64,000 bases of DNA, from NCBI GenBank assembly GCA_003447295.1, contig DLZQ01000067.1, forward strand, positions 1-64,000, written 5' to 3'. This document shows positions 6,806 through 14,552 of the stretch, piece after piece. Position numbers and translations under genes: made by a program. Below the pieces are notes generated by a model. The model had not been told where the DNA came from. It made no database searches and worked only from the letters and a program-made list of their open reading frames with translations. The number at the start of each line of letters is the position of its first letter. The stretch's first letter is position 1. This stretch comes from Lachnospiraceae bacterium. GTDB taxonomy: Bacteria; Bacillota; Clostridia; Lachnospirales; Lachnospiraceae.

Positions 6806-7447
6806 TTGGAAGCAAAAGGAATTTCACAGGCTGTGATCGGCAGACTGCCCAGATACTTTCGATATTTGGGGGAACTTAAGGATGAAGGTGTAGAACGTAT
6901 CTCTTCGCAGGAACTTTCCGGACTGATGAAAGTGACCGCATCCCAGATACGTCAGGATTTTAATAATTTCGGTGGTTTCGGTCAGCAGGGATACGGATAT
7001 AATGTAGAATATCTGTACCGTGAGATCGGTAAGATATTAGGACTGGATAAGCAGCACAATTTCGTTATTATCGGAGCCGGTAACCTGGGCAGAGCCCTGG
7101 GTAATTATTTGAACTTTGAACGCAGAGGATTTATCTTCAAAGGAATGTTCGATGCGAATCCGGAGCTTGTGGGGAAGGATGTCCGTGGTGTGAAGGTTAT
7201 GCCTATGGAGCAGCTGGAATCTTTTATCCGGGAGAATGACATAGATATTGCCGTGCTGACGATTCCCAAGACCAGCGCTGTGGAAGTGGCTGACAAGCTG
7301 GTGGCGAACGGGATCCGCGCCATCTGGAACTTTGCGCATGTGGATCTGAACGTTCCGGAGGGAATACAGGTGGAGAATGTACATCTGTCAGACAGTTTAA
7401 TGAAACTTTCGTATAATATTAACCGTTACAATTCAGATATAAAATAA
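6806..7447 (+). CDS. rex: Redox-sensing transcriptional repressor Rex
   Basis: A 213-residue protein of the usual Rex length. Residues ~1-80 form the winged-helix DNA-binding domain, with the conserved RLPRYFRYL and SQIRQDFNNFGGFGQQGYGYNV segments. The Rossmann domain follows with GAGNLGRAL at ~90-97, and a C-terminal swapped helix contains LSYNINRY. Rex binds as a dimer, releases DNA when NADH rises and so controls fermentative genes. The start is a TTG with a clear GGAGGTGA ribosome site (6792-6799). Its promoter contains a Rex-box-like palindrome, suggesting autoregulation. Confidence 0.95.
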   Translation: MEAKGISQAVIGRLPRYFRYLGELKDEGVERISSQELSGLMKVTASQIRQDFNNFGGFGQQGYGYNVEYLYREIGKILGLDKQHNFVIIGAGNLGRALGNYLNFERRGFIFKGMFDANPELVGKDVRGVKVMPMEQLESFIRENDIDIAVLTIPKTSAVEVADKLVANGIRAIWNFAHVDLNVPEGIQVENVHLSDSLMKLSYNINRYNSDIK

Positions 7448-7471
7448 TGAGCCTCAGGGAAAAACAAGCGG

Positions 7472-7513
7472 CTGCGAAGCGGGATGAAGAGTGCGATAGC
7501 ACGAATTCGTGAG
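7472..7513 (+). repeat. Dispersed structured repeat, copy A
   Basis: A 42-base element that matches the element at 45367-45408 at 40 of 42 positions. It contains the stem-loop GTGC-GATA-GCAC and the palindrome CACGAATTCGTG. It lies between rex and the coiled-coil gene at 7549. A diverged relative is found inside the stem-loop-rich region near 49508-49555. Confidence 0.75.
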
Positions 7514-7548
7514 CTTACGAGAGAGTAAGGCATAAAGGGAGTGATATT

Positions 7549-8187
7549 ATGGGCAACGATAACGCAGGAGAAAATGCGAGGAACCGGCAGGAAGCTTTTA
7601 AAAGTGCACTTGTTGGGAAACATTTGCCCGTACTCACCCTGGATAATAAGTGGTACAAGCTGCTGAATAAGACTGGTTCTGTTCCGTTGAAAGAGACGGA
7701 GGATGCTCTGAATCAGCTGTTAAAAAGACAGGGAAAGCTGAATACGGAGTCGAAGGAAATCCGTAATCTGAAAAAGAAGCTGATGAAAGAGATCGTTCCC
7801 ATGGTGAACGAAGCGGATCAGCAGGGTGAGAACAGCAAGCTGAACAAGCAGATCGAAGAACATAAGCGACTGATCGAAGAATGTAATGAGAAGCTGGAAG
7901 CTTATGAAGATGAGCTGAAAGACATCCCCCAGGAGATCGAAAGATTAAATCTTCAGCTTATGATGTTTACTATGGAGTGCTGCTATGATATTATGAAGGA
8001 TAATGACAAACAGATCAATGATACTGCGGAGTGGGTGAGTGCTATTCGCATTGAACTGAAAAAACGTCTGATCGAGAAACAGCAGATGGAGCAGCAGAAT
8101 CAGGAGATTTATAACTACATGCATGACATCTTTGGTGCAGAGGTGGTCAATCTGTTTGACATGAAATATAATCCGGAGCAAAAATAG
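7549..8187 (+). CDS. Conserved-looking coiled-coil protein of unknown function
   Basis: A 212-residue soluble protein that I do not recognise. After a short N-terminal region with HLPVLTLDNKWYKLL (residues ~26-40), it is almost entirely Glu/Lys/Gln-rich helix with heptad-like spacing, ending in an amphipathic IYNYMHDIFGAEVVNLFDM segment. No signal peptide or membrane segment. A good ribosome site (AAAGGGAGTGAT) precedes the ATG. It stops one base before nnrD, so the two are probably co-transcribed with alr. Coding character and operon position make it a real gene; the function is unknown. Confidence 0.75.
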   Translation: MGNDNAGENARNRQEAFKSALVGKHLPVLTLDNKWYKLLNKTGSVPLKETEDALNQLLKRQGKLNTESKEIRNLKKKLMKEIVPMVNEADQQGENSKLNKQIEEHKRLIEECNEKLEAYEDELKDIPQEIERLNLQLMMFTMECCYDIMKDNDKQINDTAEWVSAIRIELKKRLIEKQQMEQQNQEIYNYMHDIFGAEVVNLFDMKYNPEQK

Positions 8188-8188
8188 T

Positions 8189-9691
8189 ATGAAATATCTG
8201 GTAACTGCACAGGAAATGAAGCAATACGATAAGAATACCATAGAGTACCTCGGCATACCGGGGCCGGTCCTGATGGAGAGAGCGGCTCTGGCAGCGGAGG
8301 ATTTTATAAAAGAGCGCTTTGATGCCGTGAAAGAACGGACGAAAGTGCTCATTTTTGCTGGTATGGGGAACAATGGCGGCGATGGCCTGGCGTTAGCAAG
8401 ACTTCTTGCGGCGGACGGATACGCAGTCGCGGTAAAATGCGTGGGAGATATGCAGAGAGCTACCAAGCAGTGGAAATCGCAGTGGCAGACGTTGCAACAT
8501 TTTCCGGTGAAGACAGACAGTAATATTGCGGTGGATGAATATAATGTAATTGTAGACGCCCTCTTCGGCGTGGGATTAAGCCGCCCTGTGGAGGGAAACT
8601 ATGCGGATGCCGTAAAAGAGATGAACAAGGCAGAGGGATTTAAGCTGGCACTGGATGTGCCAAGCGGTATCTGCTCAGATACCGGCAGAGTGCTGGGTTG
8701 TGCATTTCTGGCGGATGCCACGGTCACTTTTGGTTTCTGTAAGAGAGGACTGGTACTGTATCCCGGTGCGGAATACGCCGGAGAAGTCCGGACTGCGAAT
8801 GTGGGGATCGGACAGGAGAGCTTCTTAGGACAGGAACCAGAAATGTACACTTATGAGAAAGGCTCCGTACAGTTACTTAAGAGAAACGCTGCGGGGAACA
8901 AAGGAACCTTCGGCAAAGCACTGCTTGTTGCAGGAAGTAACGGCATGGCGGGTGCAGCCATTTTGGCGGCGAAAGCAGCCTATCGTACCGGAGCCGGCAT
9001 GGTAAAGGTGATTACCGCGGAAGAGAACAGACAGATCATACAGCAGGGGATTCCGGAAGCGTTGTACGGCTCCTACAGACAGCTGACAGAGAGCTTAGAC
9101 TGGGCGGATGTCATCGCCATTGGTCCCGGCATCGGCAGAGAAGAACAGGCACTGCAATGTCTGAAGACCGTGGTGGAGAGAAGCAGGAAGCCGCTGGTGC
9201 TGGATGCAGATGCCCTAAACCTCCTGGCAGAGGAGAACGGCAGGATGCTGGCAGAAGAACTGCGCGTTCAGGGTGCGGAAGGCAGAGTGATCCTTCTGAC
9301 ACCTCACGTGGGGGAATTGTCAAGACTGCTAAAACGGACGACCTCAGAGTGCAAGGACGACCTCCCCGCATGTGCGAAAATACTGGCCAAACGATTTCAT
9401 GCCGTAGCAGTTGCCAAGGATGCGAGGACTGTGGTATGTAAGGAACAGGGAGCCTGTTATCTGAATACCACGGGCAACAGCGGAATGGCTACGGCAGGCA
9501 GCGGAGATGTGCTGACCGGCGTGATCCTGGGATTGCTGGCGCAGGGAATGGATGCCCCGGAGGCTGCGACCTGTGGCGTATATCTGCACGGCATGGCAGG
9601 AGATCTGGCGGCCGGACTTCATACCGAATATGGTGTGATGGCGGGAGATATCGCCGAATGTCTGATGAAAAATCAAAATAAGAAAGCGTGA
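8189..9691 (+). CDS. nnrD: Bifunctional NAD(P)H-hydrate epimerase / ADP-dependent (S)-NAD(P)H-hydrate dehydratase
   Basis: A 500-residue fusion that repairs hydrated NADH and NADPH in the cytosol. The N-terminal YjeF_N epimerase domain (~1-210) has the NNGGDGLALAR motif and DALFGVGLSRPVEG. The C-terminal ribokinase-like dehydratase domain (~225-500) has KGTFGKALLVAGS, GPGIGREEQ, LDADALNLL, TPHVGEL and the nucleotide loop TAGSGDVLTGVI. Both domains look complete. It sits one base after the preceding coiled-coil gene and four bases before alr, a tight operon. The symbol names the dehydratase part; the fused protein is often called Nnr. Confidence 0.93.
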   Translation: MKYLVTAQEMKQYDKNTIEYLGIPGPVLMERAALAAEDFIKERFDAVKERTKVLIFAGMGNNGGDGLALARLLAADGYAVAVKCVGDMQRATKQWKSQWQTLQHFPVKTDSNIAVDEYNVIVDALFGVGLSRPVEGNYADAVKEMNKAEGFKLALDVPSGICSDTGRVLGCAFLADATVTFGFCKRGLVLYPGAEYAGEVRTANVGIGQESFLGQEPEMYTYEKGSVQLLKRNAAGNKGTFGKALLVAGSNGMAGAAILAAKAAYRTGAGMVKVITAEENRQIIQQGIPEALYGSYRQLTESLDWADVIAIGPGIGREEQALQCLKTVVERSRKPLVLDADALNLLAEENGRMLAEELRVQGAEGRVILLTPHVGELSRLLKRTTSECKDDLPACAKILAKRFHAVAVAKDARTVVCKEQGACYLNTTGNSGMATAGSGDVLTGVILGLLAQGMDAPEAATCGVYLHGMAGDLAAGLHTEYGVMAGDIAECLMKNQNKKA

Positions 9692-9695
9692 AAAT

Positions 9696-10895
9696 ATGAC
9701 GAGAGAACTGCAGGAAAAATTAGAGTCCTATCAACGGGTATGGGCGGAAGTGGATCTGGATGCCATCTGGGAAAATATGGTCCATATGAAAGAAAATATT
9801 GCGGAGAACACGAAAATACTGGCAGTCATTAAGACGGACGGATATGGTCATGGTGGTGTCCCCATTGCGAAAATGTTAGAGCAGCTGGATTTCATGTTCG
9901 GCTATGCAGCAGCTACTTATGAAGAGGCACATGTACTCAGAGAAGCAGGCGTGAAGAAACCGATCCTGATCCTGGGATATACTTTTCCCTATTGCTACGA
10001 AGAACTGATCCGGGAGGAGATCCGTCCGGCAGTCTACCGCAGGGATACGGTGGAAGAGCTGGCCGCAGCAGCGGCAAAGGTCGGAAAGAAAGCAAAGGTT
10101 CATATCAAGGTAGATACCGGCATGGGCAGAATCGGCATTACGCCGGATGAGGAAGGACTGGAGTTCGTCAGATTCCTTATAGAGCATCCGGAGCTGGAGG
10201 TGGAGGGTATTTTTACCCATTTTGCCAAATCCGATGAGGCGGATAAGACTTCGGCGAATCATCAGCTGGAGCTTTTTCAGAATTTTATTAACAAAATACA
10301 GACAGAACTGGGGATTACTATTCCTGTCAAACACTGCTCCAACAGTGCTGCAATCTTGGAAATGCCCCAGGCGAATATGGATATGGTTCGGGCGGGAATC
10401 ACGACCTACGGTCTGTATCCTTCTGAAGAAGTAAGTAAAGACATTGTACCCCTGCGGGCAGCCATGTCTCTCTACAGCCATATTGTATACTGCAAGATGA
10501 TTCATGCGGGACAGAGCGTCAGCTACGGTGGGCTGTTTACAGCACAGAAGGACACCAGAGTAGCCACGATCCCCGTAGGTTACGGAGACGGCTATCCCAG
10601 AAGCCTGTCCGGAAGAGGCTATGTACTGATCCACGGGAAGAGGGCACCGATCCTCGGAAGAGTCTGTATGGATCAGTTCATGGTGGATATTTCGGAGATC
10701 CCGGAAGCAATGGATGGCGACAAAGTAACGCTTCTCGGTATGGACGGCACAGAACGGATCACAGCGGAAGAACTTGGAGAACTTTCCGGCAGATTTAATT
10801 ATGAATTTGTCTGTGATCTGGGGAAAAGAATTCCCAGGGTCTACATACAGCATGGTGAGATCACAGAAGTAAGAGACTATTTTGAAAATTTCTGA
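9696..10895 (+). CDS. alr: Alanine racemase
   Basis: A 399-residue PLP enzyme that interconverts L- and D-alanine for peptidoglycan. The PLP lysine lies in AVIKTDGYGHG (Lys46); most homologues read KANAYGHG. The opposite catalytic Tyr is in SYGGLF, and PVGYGDGYPRSLSG, LGRVCMDQFMVDI and the C-terminal strand domain are all present. Length and motifs indicate an intact enzyme. The gene is followed by mazF, the classical Firmicute arrangement alr-(antitoxin)-mazF/ndoA, here without the antitoxin gene. Confidence 0.95.
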   Translation: MTRELQEKLESYQRVWAEVDLDAIWENMVHMKENIAENTKILAVIKTDGYGHGGVPIAKMLEQLDFMFGYAAATYEEAHVLREAGVKKPILILGYTFPYCYEELIREEIRPAVYRRDTVEELAAAAAKVGKKAKVHIKVDTGMGRIGITPDEEGLEFVRFLIEHPELEVEGIFTHFAKSDEADKTSANHQLELFQNFINKIQTELGITIPVKHCSNSAAILEMPQANMDMVRAGITTYGLYPSEEVSKDIVPLRAAMSLYSHIVYCKMIHAGQSVSYGGLFTAQKDTRVATIPVGYGDGYPRSLSGRGYVLIHGKRAPILGRVCMDQFMVDISEIPEAMDGDKVTLLGMDGTERITAEELGELSGRFNYEFVCDLGKRIPRVYIQHGEITEVRDYFENF

Positions 10896-10969
10896 CGGAT
10901 CAAAGGTGTTCGTATAACTCCGTAAGAATCGGCAATACTTATCCTAAATCGCTGATATAAGGAGTAGAA

Positions 10970-11311
10970 ATGAGAAGAGGAGATGTCTATTACGCGGATC
11001 TGCGGCCGGTGATCGGCTCGGAACAGGGCGGTATCAGACCGGTGCTCATCATCCAGAATGATGTTGGCAACAAACACAGTCCTACCGTGATCTGCGCTGC
11101 AATCACCTCAAAGATGAATAAGGCGAAGCTGCCTACACACATTGAATTAAATGCCCGTCTTTATGATATGGATAAGGATTCGGTAGTGCTTCTGGAACAA
11201 CTGCGCACCATTGACAAGAAGAGATTAAAGGATAAAGTATGTCATCTCGACGGTGATATTATGCGGAGAGTGAACCGGGCACTGAAGGTAAGTCTGGAAC
11301 TGGATACATAG
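10970..11311 (+). CDS. mazF: PemK/MazF-type mRNA interferase, orphan toxin
   Basis: A 113-residue protein of normal MazF/NdoA length. It has the family opening [30 protein letters not shown], in which the Arg of [10 protein letters not shown] and the later Thr/Ser of AAITSK are family active-site positions, and ends with [12 protein letters not shown]. It should be a ribosome-independent, sequence-specific RNase. The start is preceded by AAGGAG. The 74-base gap after alr is too short for a MazE/NdoAI antitoxin, and no small frame there has a ribosome site, so the antidote is missing, encoded elsewhere, or not needed. Confidence 0.93.
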   Translation: MRRGDVYYADLRPVIGSEQGGIRPVLIIQNDVGNKHSPTVICAAITSKMNKAKLPTHIELNARLYDMDKDSVVLLEQLRTIDKKRLKDKVCHLDGDIMRRVNRALKVSLELDT

Positions 11312-11376
11312 TCTGATACCCTGCGTATCCAGAGGAATATATAAAAGAATTAAAATACGAAAGGATGAAATGAACG

Positions 11377-12777
11377 ATGGATATCAGTGGGCCTGTGACC
11401 ATATTTCTCTTTTTCCTGCTGCTATTGGTAGATATGTTTTTTTATGGATTTGATGCTGCCATTGACAACCTCAATGAAAAAGAGATCTTACATAAAGCAG
11501 AGGAAGAAAAGGATCGCCGGTCGGTGCGGCTTTCTGAGATGGTCAGCCGTCCGGGGATCTATATCAATACGGTACAGTTAGTCATTACGCTGATCAATAT
11601 TCTAATGGGTGCCTTTTACCTGAATATCTGGCTGCAGACGATCGACGACGGCCTGCATGTGATCAATGTCGGCGGATTGTCGCTTCAAAATGTTCCCACG
11701 GGAGTGATCTCCGGGATTGCAACGGTATTGTCTTTTGTTGCCATGATTTATATTCTGCTGACCTTCGGAGTACTGATCCCGAGAAAAATGGCATCCAGAA
11801 AACCGGAAAAGTGGGCATATGCCTGCATTGATCCGATCTTTTGGATTACGAGACTCTTATCTCCTTTGACGGGGCTGGTAAATCTGACTGCAAAGGGAAT
11901 ATTATTCCTCTTCGGTGTCCGCAATAACACAGATGAAAATGATGTGACCGAGGAAGAGATCATCAACATGGTACAGGAAGGTCATGAGCAGGGTGTCATC
12001 CAGGCAAGTGAAGCAGAGATGATCTCAAATATTTTTGAATACGGGGACAAGGAAGCCCAGGACATCATGACACACCGCGGAAGTATCGTAGCTATCGACG
12101 GCGAGACAAAGTTAAAGGATGCCATTGCTTCCATGCTGGGAGGTAAGAACAGCCGTTATCCGGTGTATGAAGAGAATATTGACCATATCATCGGTATCTT
12201 ACATCTGAAGGATGCCATGAGGTTCCACATCAGCGATGACAAGCTGGATGTGCCCATTGCGAAGCTGGATGGGTTGCTCAGAGAGCCTTATTTTGTGCCT
12301 CAGACAAAAAATATTGATGAACTGTTCAAAGAGATGCAGTCCCAAAAACTTCAGATGGTCATTGTTGTAGACGAATACGGTCAGACCGACGGCTTGATCG
12401 CCATGGAGGACATCCTGGAGGAGATCGTCGGCAATATCATGGATGAATACGATGAAGACCAGGAATATATCAAGAACCGCGGTAAAGGCGAATATGTCAT
12501 GGAAGGTAAGACACCGCTTAAGGAAGTGGAAGAGCTTTTAGACATTACCTTTGATGAGGAGGAATTCGAGACGTTAAACGGCTTTTTGATCTCCAGACTG
12601 GACAGAATCCCGGAGCCGGACGAGCAGTTTGATGTGGACTATAAGGGATATAATTTCAAGATCCTTTCCGTGGTCAAAAAAATGATCGGAAGTGTCCTCG
12701 TCAAAAAGCTTCCGGAGATAAAAACACAGGAGAATGCAGAAGACGGACAATCAGTGCTTGAAGAAAAACAAAAATAA
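11377..12777 (+). CDS. CNNM/CorC-type CBS-domain membrane protein (hemolysin-family, HlyC/TlyC-like)
   Basis: A 466-residue membrane protein. The N-terminal DUF21/CNNM region (~1-200) has four hydrophobic segments, including VTIFLFFLLLLVDMFFYGF and FVAMIYILLTFGVLIPRKMAS. Two CBS domains follow (~215-340; IMTHRGSIVAIDGETKL, then YFVPQTKNIDELFKEM...VVDEYGQTDGLIAMEDILEEI), and a CorC_HlyC domain (~370-455) closes the protein. Family members are implicated in Mg2+/Co2+ efflux or sensing; hemolysin is a historical name. It is followed closely by the yebC promoter, which lies inside its 3' end. Confidence 0.9.
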   Translation: MDISGPVTIFLFFLLLLVDMFFYGFDAAIDNLNEKEILHKAEEEKDRRSVRLSEMVSRPGIYINTVQLVITLINILMGAFYLNIWLQTIDDGLHVINVGGLSLQNVPTGVISGIATVLSFVAMIYILLTFGVLIPRKMASRKPEKWAYACIDPIFWITRLLSPLTGLVNLTAKGILFLFGVRNNTDENDVTEEEIINMVQEGHEQGVIQASEAEMISNIFEYGDKEAQDIMTHRGSIVAIDGETKLKDAIASMLGGKNSRYPVYEENIDHIIGILHLKDAMRFHISDDKLDVPIAKLDGLLREPYFVPQTKNIDELFKEMQSQKLQMVIVVDEYGQTDGLIAMEDILEEIVGNIMDEYDEDQEYIKNRGKGEYVMEGKTPLKEVEELLDITFDEEEFETLNGFLISRLDRIPEPDEQFDVDYKGYNFKILSVVKKMIGSVLVKKLPEIKTQENAEDGQSVLEEKQK

Positions 12778-12786
12778 TGCTATGAT
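12758..12786 (+). promoter_or_regulatory. Promoter of yebC, inside the end of the upstream gene
   Basis: TTGAAG (12758-12763) and TATGAT (12781-12786) are 17 bases apart. The -35 box overlaps the last codons of the CBS-domain gene. The leader of about 65 bases holds two TTGCGCA direct repeats that could also pair. Confidence 0.6.
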
Positions 12787-12858
12787 AAAAAAAGCGTTAT
12801 TGCGCAGGAGTTGCGCATACAAAGAGAAAGAAACTTTAAATTCAAAGGAGTAATAAAG

Positions 12859-13587
12859 ATGTCAGGACATTCTAAATTTGCTAATATTAAGCATAAAAAA
12901 GAGAAAAACGATGCAGCAAAGGGTAAGATTTTCACTATTATCGGACGTGAAATTGCAGTCGCTGTAAAAGAGGGCGGTCCCGATCCTGCCAACAACTTTA
13001 AGCTGGCAACCGTTATTGCCAAAGCTAAGGCGAACAACATGCCCAATGATACTATTGACCGCGGTATTAAAAAGGCAGCCGGCGATGTAGGCAATGTAAA
13101 CTACAAGTACGTGACTTACGAAGGTTACGGTCCCAACGGTATCGCCATCATCGTAGATGCACTTACCGACAATACCAACCGTACCGCTGCAAATGTCAGA
13201 AGCGCATTCACCAAGGGACAGGGTAACGTAGGTACTCCCGGATGCGTATCCTTTATGTTCGATAAAAAGGGTCAGATCATCGTGGACAAGGAAGAGTGTG
13301 ATATGGAAGCGGATGATCTGATGATGACAGCACTGGATGCCGGTGCGGAAGACTTCTCCGAAGAGGAGGACAGCTTCGAGATCCTGACCGATCCCGATAA
13401 TTTCGAAGAGGTACGTAAAGCACTGGAGGATGCCGGAATCCCTATGATCAGTGCGGAAGTCACCATGATTCCTCAGAATTATGTAACTCTGACCGATGAG
13501 ACTGCCGTGAAGAATTTACAGAGAACACTGGATCTGTTAGAAGACGATGATGACGTTCAGGCAGTATACCACAACTGGGACGAATAA
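12859..13587 (+). CDS. yebC: YebC/PmpR family protein (TACO1-like translation factor)
   Basis: The product is 242 residues from the ATG at 12859, which has an AAAGGAG ribosome site and the universal YebC opening MSGHSKFANIKHKK; an in-frame ATG at 12811 has neither. Other family blocks present are AKANNMPNDTIDRGIKKA, YEGYGPNGIAIIVDALTDN and GSVSFMFDKKG-type sequence (here PGCVSFMFDKKG), and a highly acidic C-terminal domain (ESAEVTMIPQN-like, LLEDDDDVQAVYHN). YebC proteins were annotated as transcription regulators; newer work on the family assigns many of them a role in translation of difficult motifs such as polyproline. Confidence 0.95.
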   Translation: MSGHSKFANIKHKKEKNDAAKGKIFTIIGREIAVAVKEGGPDPANNFKLATVIAKAKANNMPNDTIDRGIKKAAGDVGNVNYKYVTYEGYGPNGIAIIVDALTDNTNRTAANVRSAFTKGQGNVGTPGCVSFMFDKKGQIIVDKEECDMEADDLMMTALDAGAEDFSEEEDSFEILTDPDNFEEVRKALEDAGIPMISAEVTMIPQNYVTLTDETAVKNLQRTLDLLEDDDDVQAVYHNWDE

Positions 13588-13607
13588 ATCGAAAGGGTAG
13601 GGGCAGT

Positions 13608-14552
13608 ATGGAAAAACTTGCTATTGTAGTTCCTTGTTATAATGAGGAAGAGGTATTGAAGATTGCTTCCGAAGCACTGAGGGGTGTGCTGGATGATCTG
13701 ATCCACAAGGGGAAGATTGCGGAAGACAGTTTTATTCTGTTTGTAAATGATGGCAGTAAGGATCGCACCTGGGAGCTGATCGAAGAAGAACATAAAGCGC
13801 ATCCGGTACAGGTATGCGGCGTGAAGCTGGCAGGCAATGTGGGACATCAGTTCGCACTGACTGCCGGACTGATCACGGCAATGGATCTGTCCGATGTGAC
13901 GGTTTCCATCGATGCGGATTTACAGGATGATGTGGCCGTGATCGAAGAGATGATCGATAAGTTCCATAATGGCTGTGACATCGTATACGGTGTCCGCAAG
14001 GAACGTAAGACCGATACTTTCTTCAAACGTACCACCGCACAGGGCTTCTATAAGGTTATGGAGATGATGGGCGTTAAGACGGTTTACAATCATGCGGATT
14101 TCCGCCTGATGTCCAAGCGTGCGGTAGAACAGTTCTCCAAATATCAGGAGACGAACCTGTTCTTAAGAGGCATGATGCCTCTGATCGGATACCAGACCGA
14201 CTGTGTCTACTATGACCGTAAGGAAAGAGTCGCCGGAGAGTCCAAGTATCCGCTGAAGAAAATGCTGGCACTGGCATTTAATGGAATCTCTTCTTTCAGT
14301 GTCAAGCCGATCAGCATGATTTTGGGAGCCGGCATGATCATTGTATTTTTAAGCATTCTGGCTGCAATCTATGCATTGATCTCTTATTGTACCGGACATG
14401 TGGTACCGGGCTGGACTTCCCTGATCCTGTCCATCTGGTTCTTAGGCGGCATTCAGCTTATGGCCATCGGACTGGTAGGTCAGTATATTGGTAAGATTTA
14501 CATTGAGGTAAAACATCGTCCCAGATATAACATCGAAAAGGTACTGAAATAA
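13608..14552 (+). CDS. Family 2 glycosyltransferase, dolichol-phosphate-mannose-synthase-like (GtrB type)
   Basis: A 314-residue protein. The N-terminal GT-A domain (~1-225) has VVPCYNEEEV, FVNDGSKDRTWELI and the metal-binding SIDADLQDD motif. Two C-terminal membrane helices (~230-300) anchor it, as in GtrB/YkcC and ArnC-like enzymes that load a sugar on undecaprenyl phosphate. It overlaps the next gene by one base (TAATG), so the polytopic partner is probably the transferase using that lipid-linked sugar. Ribosome site AAAGGGTAGGGG. The sugar and final acceptor are unknown. Confidence 0.9.
   Translation: MEKLAIVVPCYNEEEVLKIASEALRGVLDDLIHKGKIAEDSFILFVNDGSKDRTWELIEEEHKAHPVQVCGVKLAGNVGHQFALTAGLITAMDLSDVTVSIDADLQDDVAVIEEMIDKFHNGCDIVYGVRKERKTDTFFKRTTAQGFYKVMEMMGVKTVYNHADFRLMSKRAVEQFSKYQETNLFLRGMMPLIGYQTDCVYYDRKERVAGESKYPLKKMLALAFNGISSFSVKPISMILGAGMIIVFLSILAAIYALISYCTGHVVPGWTSLILSIWFLGGIQLMAIGLVGQYIGKIYIEVKHRPRYNIEKVLK

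Noticed and set aside
9876-10853. A 325-codon minus-strand frame across alr
   Set aside because: Fully antisense to an intact alanine racemase gene; composition (Cys, His, Ser-rich) is that of a shadow frame.
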